Part shown: positions 12,484-20,433 of the stretch, in pieces
Layout: the number at the start of each line of letters is the position of its first letter
How positions within the stretch are numbered: position 1 is the first letter of the stretch
Origin: a virus
IMG/VR virus record: IMGVR_UViG_3300036835_000397
Location: 1-33,689 of that record
Strand: one strand, 5' to 3'
Length of the DNA stretch: 33,689 bases
The notes under the pieces: model-generated
Databases searched by the model: none
The model's input: the letters and a program-made list of their open reading frames with translations, nothing else
Told to the model about the DNA's origin: nothing
Translations under genes and position numbers: made by a program

Positions 12484-13868
12484 GCCGCGACCTTCTCGCT
12501 CAGTCGCTCAGGGACTTCTCGAGCGACGCCTGGTGGGCGATCTGCGACTCGTTCGTGGATGGGGACGCTTCGGCGTCCCCATCCGAGCTCGCAGCCCGCG
12601 TCCGCCAGCGGGTCCGTAAGGGCGACCTGCTCCGCGCCTCCGCCAGCTACGGCGACGACCGGGGCGAGGACGAGGGAGCCCGCCTGCTCACCGAGAAGAT
12701 CCTGCGGGCGCTCGCCGACCAGCACGTCATCGAGCCGGACGGCGACAACTGGCGGGTCACCCGCGCCTACCTCGAGCTCCACGACCTCGCCGGTGGCGGC
12801 ATCCGGTTCGCCTACAACATCGACGGGAGCTGGACGACCTACGACGCGCTCCCGCGCGAAGCCCGCGAGGCTCGCCGGCAGGCGGACACCGACCGGCTGA
12901 ATATGTCCGCTGCGATCGCGAACGCCGCCAACTACCGGCGGCCGGTCCAGACCGGCGAGGAGCGCCCCCCCAGGTATGCGACCGCCCGGCAGGCCGCCTA
13001 CGACCTGTACACATCGCTGCGCGAGTACGGATACCTCGACGCGTTCCCCGTCACTCTCGACCGGGACGGCCGAGTCGTGTCCGGCAACCACCGGATGCGG
13101 TTCGCGGAGCTCGCCCGCGCCGATCTCGCAGCCGAGCTCGCCGACGTGCAGACGAACGGGAGCGACCCGATCGTGGTCGCCGATCTCGAGCGGCGGATCG
13201 CCAGCCTCGACCGGGACCGGATCCTCAGCCGCGCGGTCGTCGTGACCAACGACGCCGACGAGATCCGGGTCACGACCGCGAGCGAGGTTCAGATCCCCTG
13301 GACAGCTCACGAACGCCAGCAGCTCGCCAAGCGGCTCCTCATCGAGGACGGCCTGTCCGTCGCCGAGGTCGCCGAGCGGCTCCGGGTGAGCGAGCAGACA
13401 GTCCGCGAGTGGACGCTGGAGGAACGCGTCGACGTCAAGCTGATCCAGCAGGCCGAAGCCAGGCGACTCCTCGACGCCGGCTGGTCACAACGGCGGGTAG
13501 CAAAGCACCTCGGAGTGACCGAAGGGGCGGTCCGGCATTGGGTGCGTAATTCTGCGGGTACCCGCGAAATTACGCAGATAACGGAGGAGCATCATTCCAC
13601 GCCGGATTCCGTCGAGGATTCCACGGTGGAAATGACACCGTCGGCGGTGAAGCAGCGGGTCGCGGAGCGGAACAGGCAGGCCCAGGAGGTCGACCCGGAC
13701 ACGGGGCTCCACTACCGCGCCGGCGGGATGCGACCCTCCCGCACCCAGGCGAGCACCCGAGACGAGGAGCTCCTGCTCGAGTACGTCGCCCAGCTCGAGC
13801 AGGAGAACACGGTGCTCCGAGCTCGGGTCTCCCAGCTCGAGCGAGAGAACGCCGAGCTCAGACGGTGA
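12480..13868 (+). CDS. ParB-like protein 2 with HTH domains and leucine-zipper tail
   Basis: 462 aa from GTG 12480. The order is: an N-terminal helical/winged domain (about 1-110), a ParB-like core with DGRVVSGNHRMRFAELA near residue 200, one helix-turn-helix LSVAEVAERLRVSEQTVREW near 300, a second GWSQRRVAKHLGVTEGAVRH near 340, a linker, and a C-terminal coiled coil LLLEYVAQLEQENTVLRARV continuing SQLERENAEL. The core plus two sequence-reading HTH units suggests binding at specific sites and spreading or bridging. It overlaps ParB-like protein 1 and the coiled-coil gene by four bases each, so the three should be made together. It is much larger and differently built than a plasmid ParB. Confidence 0.78.
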   Translation: MSRDLLAQSLRDFSSDAWWAICDSFVDGDASASPSELAARVRQRVRKGDLLRASASYGDDRGEDEGARLLTEKILRALADQHVIEPDGDNWRVTRAYLELHDLAGGGIRFAYNIDGSWTTYDALPREAREARRQADTDRLNMSAAIANAANYRRPVQTGEERPPRYATARQAAYDLYTSLREYGYLDAFPVTLDRDGRVVSGNHRMRFAELARADLAAELADVQTNGSDPIVVADLERRIASLDRDRILSRAVVVTNDADEIRVTTASEVQIPWTAHERQQLAKRLLIEDGLSVAEVAERLRVSEQTVREWTLEERVDVKLIQQAEARRLLDAGWSQRRVAKHLGVTEGAVRHWVRNSAGTREITQITEEHHSTPDSVEDSTVEMTPSAVKQRVAERNRQAQEVDPDTGLHYRAGGMRPSRTQASTRDEELLLEYVAQLEQENTVLRARVSQLERENAELRR

Positions 13869-14077
13869 CAACGGGTCTGACTGATCAGGTGGCAGATCTC
13901 GAGGCTCGCGTCGAAGCGCTCGAGGAGCGGCTGGCGCGACAGGAGGCGGCAGCGGCCGAGGCGATCGCGGCGCTCGCCGCGGCGGCGGCGAGCCTCGAGG
14001 AGGCCGAGGACGCGCTCGCGGTCGTGCACCGCGCGCTGCTCACGTTGTACGCGGCGAAGAGCCCGTCCCTCTTCTAG
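13865..14077 (+). CDS. 70-aa coiled-coil protein
   Basis: GTG 13865, overlapping the ParB-like protein 2 stop (GTGA). VADLEARVEALEERLARQEA starts a nearly continuous heptad pattern, which continues through an Ala-rich section to ALLTLYAAKSPSLF. It probably forms a dimer and could pair with the leucine-zipper tail of ParB-like protein 2. No catalytic motif. It is the last gene of the operon, facing the hairpin at 14081. Confidence 0.7.
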   Translation: MTTGLTDQVADLEARVEALEERLARQEAAAAEAIAALAAAAASLEEAEDALAVVHRALLTLYAAKSPSLF

Positions 14078-14080
14078 AGC

Positions 14081-14108
14081 AGCTCGACTGACCCCTACCG
14101 GTCGAGCT
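14081..14108. terminator. Bidirectional hairpin between convergent operons
   Basis: AGCTCGAC (14081-14088) and GTCGAGCT (14101-14108) form a perfect 8-bp stem with a 12-nt loop, placed exactly where the rightward ParB operon meets the leftward late operon. There is no long T-tract, but position and symmetry favour a two-way terminator. It overlaps the last codons of the leftward membrane-protein gene. Confidence 0.6.
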
Positions 14109-14376
14109 CTCGGCGACGAGCTCCGCGACGCTCCCTGACGATCAGCACGAGGCCGGCCGCGGCGACCGCGTAGCTGGCGAGCGTCAGGGCCCGGTAGCCG
14201 GTCGACGCGTCCACCTCGAGCTCGAGCACGACGTTCGTTGCGACCGAGAGCAGGATGCCGGCGCCGATCAGCAGGTAGCCGGGCCGCGCCGCCGGCTCGA
14301 ACCGCGTCGTGAACCAGGCGGTGTAGAGGAACGAGCCGAGCAGGAACCCGCCCACGCTCAACTCGACCCACGCCAT
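14095..14376 (-). CDS. Three-span membrane protein, holin-like
   Basis: 93 aa. Hydrophobic segments: VGGFLLGSFLYTAWFTT, PGYLLIGAGILLSVATNVVL and ALTLASYAVAAAGLVLIV, then a basic tail RERRGARRREL. Its ATG immediately follows the stop of the two-span holin gene. Phage lysis cassettes often carry two membrane proteins, holin and antiholin; which is which cannot be told from sequence. It is the last gene of the late operon. Confidence 0.65.
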   Translation of the reverse strand: MAWVELSVGGFLLGSFLYTAWFTTRFEPAARPGYLLIGAGILLSVATNVVLELEVDASTGYRALTLASYAVAAAGLVLIVRERRGARRRELDR

Positions 14377-14547
14377 CTAGCCAGCCTCGGTCGCCTTCTG
14401 CGTGAACAGCCAGCCGCACACGACGGTGAGCAGCGGCGTCGTGACCCGGAGCACCGTGAGCCCGTCGTACACGGCCACGATGACGCCGACGAGCCAGGCG
14501 GCGAGCACCGCGAGCGCGACGACGAGCTGCAGCCGCTCGCGCGTCAA
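14377..14547 (-). CDS. Putative holin, two membrane spans
   Basis: 56 aa from TTG 14547, which overlaps the endolysin stop (TTGA). It has a short basic N-terminus (TRERLQ), a first span LVVALAVLAAWLVGVIVAVY, a turn DGLTVLRVT and a second span TPLLTVVCGWLF with a charged end. Size, two spans and position right after the endolysin fit a class II holin, which permeabilises the membrane to release or activate endolysin. The longer upstream start would run inside the endolysin gene and is rejected. Confidence 0.7.
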   Translation of the reverse strand: MTRERLQLVVALAVLAAWLVGVIVAVYDGLTVLRVTTPLLTVVCGWLFTQKATEAG

Positions 14548-15437
14548 GGAACGAGCGCCGGCCGCACCACGACGAGCAGGTCGCCGCGGTAGTAGAGCGC
14601 CACGCTGTAGGGGGCGGCCTCGGAGCCGTGCGAGCACCAGACGCTGGAGGCGGCGTCACCACCGACGTAGCAGGTGCAGACGTGCTCGGTGCTCGAGGTC
14701 GAGGCGCCGTAGATGGCGAGGTCGCCGACCTTGTACGGGGAGCCCGCCTTCGGGTTGTCGATCAGCGTGCCGGTGTAGCCGTAGCCGTTGTAGCCGGAGC
14801 CGTTGGGGTCGGGGACGGCGATCCCGGTCTGCTGGCGCGCCCAGTAGTACGCCTCGGTCGCGTGCTCCGAACAGTCGGAGTGGTGCGTGCTTGAGGGCGG
14901 GGTGCCGAGGTACTCCATCGGCCGCTGCTGCACGTAGTGCCAGGCGGGCTCGGCGCCGATCGAGTCGCGGCAGAACCGGGCGATGGCGTCGCGGACCCGG
15001 TCGGCGGCGTCCGGAGGCGGCTGCGACTGTTCCTGCACGTACTCCTCGAGCAGGTTGACGGCGGCGGCGTCGAGCAGCGGCTCGCCGGCGTGCGGGAACA
15101 CGTCTGGGACGAGCGCCGAGCGGATCGCGTTGGCGGTCGCCTTGCCGATGTAGCCGGTCGGCTGAATACGCATCTGGCGCTGGAAGCCGGCGATGCCGGT
15201 CTCGCCGACGTTGCCGCTCTTGCCGTGCGCGAACGCGTTGCTGTAGGCGTCGTCGAACCCGGATGCTGGTCCTTGCCAGCGGCCGCCGCGCCACACGGCG
15301 CGTTTCCAGGCAATGACGTCCTTGCCGTCCTTCGACGGCGTGTAGGCGGGCGCGGCGTCAGGCGGGTACAGCGGGCGCGGCAGGTCCGGGCCTTGCATGG
15401 GCCCGCCGCGGTAGGGCTTCTCCCACCACTCGGACAC
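14544..15437 (-). CDS. Endolysin: peptidoglycan-binding plus cysteine peptidase domain
   Basis: 297 aa. Residues about 65-110 (HGKSGNVGETGIAGFQRQMR, then YIGKATANAIRSAL) match the peptidoglycan-binding 1 fold, normally following a short processing segment. The C-terminal half has HHSDCSEHATEAYYWARQQT with likely nucleophile Cys189, then GDLAIYG and STEHVCTCYVGG with likely His252. This is the order of NlpC/P60 or CHAP-type peptidases that cut wall peptides. There is no signal peptide, so export should depend on the holin encoded next. It is coupled to the holin through TTGA. Confidence 0.85.
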   Translation of the reverse strand: MSEWWEKPYRGGPMQGPDLPRPLYPPDAAPAYTPSKDGKDVIAWKRAVWRGGRWQGPASGFDDAYSNAFAHGKSGNVGETGIAGFQRQMRIQPTGYIGKATANAIRSALVPDVFPHAGEPLLDAAAVNLLEEYVQEQSQPPPDAADRVRDAIARFCRDSIGAEPAWHYVQQRPMEYLGTPPSSTHHSDCSEHATEAYYWARQQTGIAVPDPNGSGYNGYGYTGTLIDNPKAGSPYKVGDLAIYGASTSSTEHVCTCYVGGDAASSVWCSHGSEAAPYSVALYYRGDLLVVVRPALVP

Positions 15438-15445
15438 GCGCTGGT

Positions 15446-15763
15446 CTAGCTGCCGGGCTCGAGCTCTTCGTCGCGCGCCTCGTCGGGCTCGTCGACGGCG
15501 GAGTCGCGGTCGCCCTCCTCGTCGTGCTCGCGCTTGAGCTCTTCGCGTTCGCGCGCCTCGCGCTCGGCGTCGGGGTCGTGCTGCGTCTCTTCGTGCATGG
15601 AGGCCTCCTCGCTCATGGCGGTTAACGGGCCCGGGGAGGCCTCTATCCCGGGCACCGCCCGCGAGTCTAGATGCTCACCCGGCTGCTGGCCGGTGGCGAG
15701 CGCCCGCAGCTTCGCGAGCCAGTCGAGGACGCGGGCGAGCATGCGCTCGGCGACGGCGCTCAC
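15446..15763 (-). CDS. 105-aa charged protein before the endolysin
   Basis: GTG 15763 overlaps the previous stop (GTGA). The N-terminus SAVAERMLARVLDWLAKLRA is an amphipathic helix. A linker follows, then an extremely charged tail rich in Glu, Asp and Arg (EREAREREELKREHDEEGDR). A short internal start (MSEEAS) would give only the tail. No family is recognised. The position between a tail-associated protein and the endolysin suggests a lysis or tail accessory role, which is not demonstrable. Confidence 0.55.
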   Translation of the reverse strand: MSAVAERMLARVLDWLAKLRALATGQQPGEHLDSRAVPGIEASPGPLTAMSEEASMHEETQHDPDAEREAREREELKREHDEEGDRDSAVDEPDEARDEELEPGS

Positions 15764-16521
15764 GAGAGCTTCCCTGCGAGCCGCTTCGCGGTCTCGGCGA
15801 GCACGTGCGCGTCGCCGAGCATCTTCTCGCGCAACTCCCGCCGCGTAGGCGCCGGCGGCGGCGGCTCGGCACGGCCGATCACCTCGCCGCCCCAGCACGT
15901 CCAGTCGGCCGGGCTCATCGTCTCGGCCGCCCACACGCAGCAGGCGTCGACGCCGTACACGTCGCGGTAGCTCGCGAGCGGGTAGCCGTAGTAGGCGCCC
16001 GGCGTGCAGACCACGTACTCGTAGCCGCGCCGGTCGGCCTCGCCGCACATGACGTCAGGGGTCGCGCCGGGGTTCTCCTGCACGTAGCTTTCGGGCAGGC
16101 ACGACGCGCCGAGCTCCAACAGAGCGGGGTCGAGTGTTGGATCGACGCGCGACGGGCCAAGGTCAGTTACAAGCGCGAGCGTGATCGACGGGGCGGCGGC
16201 CCGGCAGCCGCGCAGCGCGGCAAGCGCTTTTTGGCCGCGGTCGCGCGCGACCTCGTCGCTGTCGCCGGCCTGCTCGGCCTGGCAGATGTAGAACGACGGC
16301 CCGAAGCTGGCGGCGATCGCGCCGTGGTCTGCCTCCGGCCAGGCGTCCCAGAGGCCCCACATCATTCCCTGTGCGTCGCACGCGGTCTTGAAGTCGAGGC
16401 CTCGCTCGCGGCCGTACTGGACGGGCAGCCACCCGTAGCCCGACTCGAGCGCCTGGCGGACGAGCGCGTCGGGCTCGCGGTGGCCGATCTCGTAGTCGCC
16501 GGTGTCGGCGCCCCAGGTTAC
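15760..16521 (-). CDS. Tail-associated protein, possibly TIM-barrel hydrolase-like
   Basis: 253 aa if read from GTA 16521. VTWGADTGDYEIGHREPDAL, VRQALESGYGWLPVQYG and MMWGLWDAWPEADHGAIAAS alternate strands and helices as in a TIM barrel. EQAGDSDEVARDRGQKALAA and SITLALVTDLGP follow, then a cysteine-bearing region, a PPPPAPTRRELREKML linker and a helix. I suspect a glycosidase-like fold, but no catalytic pair is certain. There is no ATG, GTG or TTG near the start. GTA lies in GTAA, overlapping the stop of the 74-aa gene by four bases; the nearest ATG (16704) would add 61 residues with an implausible Arg-rich sequence. The protein may act on host surface glycans. Confidence 0.65.
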   Translation of the reverse strand, partial: VTWGADTGDYEIGHREPDALVRQALESGYGWLPVQYGRERGLDFKTACDAQGMMWGLWDAWPEADHGAIAASFGPSFYICQAEQAGDSDEVARDRGQKALAALRGCRAAAPSITLALVTDLGPSRVDPTLDPALLELGASCLPESYVQENPGATPDVMCGEADRRGYEYVVCTPGAYYGYPLASYRDVYGVDACCVWAAETMSPADWTCWGGEVIGRAEPPPPAPTRRELREKMLGDAHVLAETAKRLAGKLS

Positions 16522-16742
16522 GAATAGTCCGCGTCGGAGAAAGGGCTCGCCTCCGCTGCCACCGCCTCTCCGCCCGCGTCGTGATCCTGCTGCAGGATTA
16601 GCAGCGTCCTCTCGAGCTTGTCGATGCCCTTGTAGGTGGAGACGTCGCCGTCGACGCGGTTCGGGTTCGTCCACTGTGGCCAGAGGCCGCGCCAGTTGTT
16701 GCACATCGCGGTGATGCCGTGCTGCGAGCCAATCGTGTCCAC
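16518..16742 (-). CDS. 74-aa tail-region protein
   Basis: GTG 16742 with GGAGGG six bases upstream. It reads DTIGSQHGITAMCNNWRGLW and PQWTNPNRVDGDVSTYKGID, then a helix KLERTLLILQQDHDAGGEAV. No family is recognised. It lies between tail-fibre-like genes and the hydrolase-like gene, whose start it overlaps, so it is probably a small tail-tip component or a separate N-terminal module of the next protein. Confidence 0.6.
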   Translation of the reverse strand: MDTIGSQHGITAMCNNWRGLWPQWTNPNRVDGDVSTYKGIDKLERTLLILQQDHDAGGEAVAAEASPFSDADYS

Positions 16743-16756
16743 CGACGGCCCTCCTC

Positions 16757-17545
16757 TCAGTTGATCCGGTAGGGGGTGACCCGTAGCCACCTGTTGCCGA
16801 AGCTGCCGGTGCCGCCGCCGACCCGGTACTTGAGCGTTACGGCGTCGTTGGTGGCCAGCGTCTTCCTGTACTGACGGCTGGCGCTGGTGGGGGTTTGCCC
16901 CTGCCCGATGATGCCGTCGGCATCGAGCGCCCCTGCGGCCCCGAACTGGGGCGCCATGATGTTCCCGACCCCGGTATTCGCGTTGTACGAGTAGACGCCG
17001 AACGCGATTTCGTAGTCGCCCCCACGCGGAACCGTGACGGTCGGGCCGACGGTGCCGCTGGGGAGGTCAGCGAAAGAGGTGAGAGTGGTGTTCTGGAGCG
17101 TGGCCACCTCGCTGCCCAGCGCTGCCCCACCGATGAATTCCCATTTCCACGGTGACGCCGACGCGGCCCGGTGGACGAGATGCCATTCAAGTCCCAGGGT
17201 GGCGTCCACGATGAGCCGGACGCGCATAGAGTCGTACTGGTTGCCTGTCCACGGTGGGCCTCCGAACTGAGCGACGGTGATGGCGGGGGCGCCGTGTTCG
17301 ACCAGCACCCAGTTGGTGCCGTCGCTGCGCCAGGCGCCCAGCGTGTCGGTGGCGAAGTAGACGACACCGACGGCGACGGTGTTGGCGGCGGGACGGGCGG
17401 CGTAGGTGCCGGCGTAGGACGGGACGACCGTGAACGTCTTGAGCTTGTTCTCGACGTCGAGCGCGAGCTCGTGAATGTCGGTCGGGACGTCGTCGACGTC
17501 GTCGGGCTCGGGGTACCGAAACGCATAGGTCGGGGTCGTGCCCAC
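16757..17545 (-). CDS. Tail fibre/receptor-binding-like protein A
   Basis: 262 aa from GTG 17545, with GAGGAGG before it. The N-terminus TTPTYAFRYPEPDDVDDVPT followed by DIHELALDVENKL is a short structural opening common to phage fibre proteins. ARPAANTVAVGVVYFATDTL and WRSDGTNWVLVEHG resemble small beta-fibre repeats. The C-terminal domain (WKWEFIGG, VTVPRGGDYEIAFG, ending RWLRVTPYRIN) is shared with the next upstream gene, so the two are paralogues in their last 130 residues. It likely binds receptors or decorates the tail tip. Confidence 0.7.
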   Translation of the reverse strand: MGTTPTYAFRYPEPDDVDDVPTDIHELALDVENKLKTFTVVPSYAGTYAARPAANTVAVGVVYFATDTLGAWRSDGTNWVLVEHGAPAITVAQFGGPPWTGNQYDSMRVRLIVDATLGLEWHLVHRAASASPWKWEFIGGAALGSEVATLQNTTLTSFADLPSGTVGPTVTVPRGGDYEIAFGVYSYNANTGVGNIMAPQFGAAGALDADGIIGQGQTPTSASRQYRKTLATNDAVTLKYRVGGGTGSFGNRWLRVTPYRIN

Positions 17546-17556
17546 TCTGAGCCTCC

Positions 17557-18378
17557 TCAGTTGATCCGGGCGGGAGTGACACGCAGCCATCGCATTTGCG
17601 CGTGCCCGTCGATTCCGGTCGGCAGTTCGACAATGTTGGTCTTGAGGTTGAGTCCGGTGCCGGCGGCGATGCTTGCGACCCTGTCGGCGGCGGTGGCGGC
17701 CGTCCACATGTCGGTCGTTCCCGTTGAGATGGCGATCCGCTGCCAGACGGTCGGGGTGACGCCGACGGCCGCGACGCCGAGCCCGAAGCTGATCCGGCCG
17801 CCGCTGCCGCCCCCGACGTGCGCGTAGAACGTGCACCCGCCCTCGAGGTCGTAGTCGCCGCCGCGGGCGACGGTGATCCGCGGCCCGTCGAGGTCGTTCC
17901 ACGACCCGGCCGCGATTGTCGCGTCGGCGGTGAGGAACGCGTAGAGGGGCGGCCCGCCGACGTACTCCCACTTATACGCGCTCGCCGAACCGGCGTTGTA
18001 GCGGAGCATCCACGTCACGCCGGCCGCGGCCGGGTAGAGCCAGTAGTCGCCGTCAGTCGGTGACACGGGCGGCGTCGCCGACGGCGTGAACTTCGTCCCG
18101 GCGCTCGCGGCGGCGGCCCGCACCGATCCGACCGCGACGGTGTAGCCGGCGCCGGTGATGATCGCGCACGGCTCACCCGGGATCGGGGCGACATACGACG
18201 TGAGCCGCGGCACGGTGACGTTCGACCCGCCGATGTTCACGACCACGTGCACGTTGTCGGGGGCGGACACGACGGTGCCGAGCAGCATCCGCGCCGTGTC
18301 GGGCGGAATCCCGAGCGACTGTCGGAGCACGTTCGGGAGCGTCCGGACCGGGGTGACAGGACGGATCGGCTCTGTCAT
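17557..18378 (-). CDS. Tail fibre/receptor-binding-like protein B
   Basis: 273 aa. Residues 30-75 (LLGTVVSAPDNVHVVVNIGG, VPRLTSYVAPIPGEPCAIIT) resemble the OB-like attachment domain used by actinophage tail-tip proteins. A small middle module follows (PTDGDYWLYPAAAGVTWMLR), then a C-terminal domain with YKWEYVGGPPL and ITVARGGDYDLEGGCTFYAH, ending RWLRVTPARIN. That end is homologous by eye to protein A, indicating duplication of the distal domain. It overlaps the DUF5047 gene by ATGA. Confidence 0.7.
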   Translation of the reverse strand: MTEPIRPVTPVRTLPNVLRQSLGIPPDTARMLLGTVVSAPDNVHVVVNIGGSNVTVPRLTSYVAPIPGEPCAIITGAGYTVAVGSVRAAAASAGTKFTPSATPPVSPTDGDYWLYPAAAGVTWMLRYNAGSASAYKWEYVGGPPLYAFLTADATIAAGSWNDLDGPRITVARGGDYDLEGGCTFYAHVGGGSGGRISFGLGVAAVGVTPTVWQRIAISTGTTDMWTAATAADRVASIAAGTGLNLKTNIVELPTGIDGHAQMRWLRVTPARIN

Positions 18379-19565
18379 GGCCGCACCGTCGCCGCCTGGA
18401 GCTCGCGCCAGGCGGCGGCGCCGCCGAACACCCTGAACGCGCGGCGAGAGCTGCGCCGGCGGGTGAGCGTGTCGGGGTGATAGTGGCCGGTCACGGTGAG
18501 CTCCATCGCGCTCGTGGTGTCGAGCGCGAGCTGCACTGCGTTGATCCTCAGCGGCTCTTCGCGGCCGTCGGGGTAGCTGGCGAGGATGACGTCGTCGGGC
18601 TCGAGCGCCGGGTTCGGGACGCCGCGCAACGTCACGGTGCGCGCAAGCCCGAGCCGCAGGTTCAAGAGGCTGGCGGCGGTCGAGTCGGCCTGCGCCTGCG
18701 ACTGCACCGCGTTAAGCGAGACGATCATGGCGACCTTGCCGAACGGGCCGCCCCACATGGTCGGCGAGCTCGGGTCGGCGTCGACGGCGAGACTGTAGAT
18801 CGGCGCGCTATCGGCGGCCGCCTGCCCGCGCACCGCTATCCCGTTCCGGACCGCGGAGCGGTCGAGGTTCTCTTGCACGTCGACGAGCGTGCCGCCCTCG
18901 CCGGCGTCGAATTCCCACACGGGCTCGACGGTGTCCGCGTCGGGCGGGTTCGGCGCGAGCACGAAATCGCCGAGCGCGTCGAACGAGGCGGTCGCGCCGA
19001 CGCTCGAGGCGAGGTCGGACACGGCCTGCCCGCGGTCCTGATCGAACACGGTGTCGACGAGCGGCGTCTCGGCCGCCGGGTTCGTGAGCACGTGATACTC
19101 GATATCGGGGCCGAACACGTCCTCGATCGTCTCGACGATCGCCGTCGACGGCGGGATACCGTTCGGCGCCCACGGGGTCGGGAACGGCTCATCCTGAACC
19201 TGCGCCATCCGGTCGGCGAGGTCGAGCGTGGCGGTCGCCTGAGTCTGCGACCACGACACGTTATTGACGCGGAGCGTGGCGATCACGGGCCGCTCGAGCA
19301 CGCCGTCCGCGTACAGGATGCCGCGGGCGAGCTGCACGTAGCCGCCGAACGGGAGCGCCCTGACGAACTCGAGGTTCGTGTCGAGGTCGAACCCGACGGT
19401 GAGCGACCCTTGCCGGCGCACGCGGGCGTCGCGGTCGAGGCGTAGCTGCCCGCCGATCACCTCGGCGACGACGGCGGGCCCGGTGGGCGGCATGATCGTC
19501 GCGGCGATCGAGACGCGGTGCGACTCGGCGACGGCGGCGAGGAAGCGCGGGGTTACGTCGAGCAT
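18375..19565 (-). CDS. Minor tail/baseplate hub protein, DUF5047-like
   Basis: 396 aa beginning MLDVTPRFLAAVAESHRVSI. It has a GGQLRLDRDARVRRQGSLTV segment, then WSQTQATATLDLADRMAQVQ and a long alternating beta region (DTVEPVWEFDAGEGGTLVDV). This architecture, with an attachment-like first domain and two hub-type beta domains, matches the DUF5047 proteins common in actinobacteriophage tail tips, which should correspond to the hub beneath the tape measure. It is encoded between two tail-tip genes. Confidence 0.8.
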   Translation of the reverse strand: MLDVTPRFLAAVAESHRVSIAATIMPPTGPAVVAEVIGGQLRLDRDARVRRQGSLTVGFDLDTNLEFVRALPFGGYVQLARGILYADGVLERPVIATLRVNNVSWSQTQATATLDLADRMAQVQDEPFPTPWAPNGIPPSTAIVETIEDVFGPDIEYHVLTNPAAETPLVDTVFDQDRGQAVSDLASSVGATASFDALGDFVLAPNPPDADTVEPVWEFDAGEGGTLVDVQENLDRSAVRNGIAVRGQAAADSAPIYSLAVDADPSSPTMWGGPFGKVAMIVSLNAVQSQAQADSTAASLLNLRLGLARTVTLRGVPNPALEPDDVILASYPDGREEPLRINAVQLALDTTSAMELTVTGHYHPDTLTRRRSSRRAFRVFGGAAAWRELQAATVRP

Positions 19566-19569
19566 CGTG

Positions 19570-20433
19570 TTAGACGTCGTCGGGGAGCCACGGCGGGATC
19601 GGGTCGATGCGGTCGGCCGGGAACGTGTAGGCGAGCTCCTGGTAGCTCTTGCCGGTGGCGGTGGCGTCCCTGTATTTCGGCCAGGTGGCGAGCCGCTCCG
19701 AGTAGGTGAGCGGCGGCTCGGGCACGAACACGGTCGGGTCGGGGCGGGCGACCTGCACGACGTCGGCGACGAACCGGCGGTCGTCGTGCAAGGCGAGCCG
19801 GGAGAGCCGCTGCTCGCGCAGCCCTGTGACGCCGAGGTACATGTTGCCGACGCCCTCGGCGGGCGGGGTGCGGAGGAGGAACGCGACGCCGCCGCCGAGG
19901 ATCGTGCGGGCCCGGTCGCGCTCCGACCGGGTCGCGGTGACGATGCTCAACGCGCCCGACGGCGTCCACAACGGCGCCTGCGTGAGGATCGGGTCTCTGC
20001 GGTCGAGCACGCGGTGCACGCCGGTCGGCCCGTCGAACTGCAGCTCGGGCAGCGCCTCGACCGTGATCGGGAACGTGTTCGTGGGACGTGCGAGGTCGAC
20101 GAGCCAGTCGCGCGTATCGGTGAGCGTGAGCGGCGCCGTCGACCCGACCGCCGACACGGGCAGCGGCGCGAGCGTCTGCGCGTAATAGACGAGCGCAACA
20201 CCGAGCGGCGCCTCCCAGTCGAACAGCAGCACCGTCGTCTGCGAGCCCGACAGCGCCCCGGCCTCCCATCCGCGCACATAGGCGGCGTGCCCGGTCGCGG
20301 TCGACACGCGCCACACGGCGAGCGAGGTCGTGCCGGCCGGGACGGTGACGGTGAGCCTGACGCCCATCCGGCCGGGGTCGACCGTCGCGGTGATCGTCGG
20401 GGCGACGAGCGGGTCGACGGCGGGGTCGCTCAT
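19570..20433 (-). CDS. Minor tail protein (distal-tail-like)
   Basis: 287 aa. It opens with an immunoglobulin-like beta fold (ITATVDPGRMGVRLTVTVPA, TTSLAVWRVSTATGHAAYVR) and continues into a beta-sandwich (WTPSGALSIVTATRSERDRA, VAFLLRTPPAEG), ending in a YTFPADRIDPIPPWLP tail. Its place directly after the tape measure is that of the distal tail protein, which closes the tube. Its stop precedes the DUF5047 start by only a few bases. The exact family is not certain. Confidence 0.72.
   Translation of the reverse strand: MSDPAVDPLVAPTITATVDPGRMGVRLTVTVPAGTTSLAVWRVSTATGHAAYVRGWEAGALSGSQTTVLLFDWEAPLGVALVYYAQTLAPLPVSAVGSTAPLTLTDTRDWLVDLARPTNTFPITVEALPELQFDGPTGVHRVLDRRDPILTQAPLWTPSGALSIVTATRSERDRARTILGGGVAFLLRTPPAEGVGNMYLGVTGLREQRLSRLALHDDRRFVADVVQVARPDPTVFVPEPPLTYSERLATWPKYRDATATGKSYQELAYTFPADRIDPIPPWLPDDV

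Noticed and set aside
16518-16704. ATG 16704 as the start of the hydrolase-like gene
   Set aside because: It would add 61 mostly Arg/Gly residues inside the coding frame of the 74-aa gene; the GTAA overlap is more consistent.
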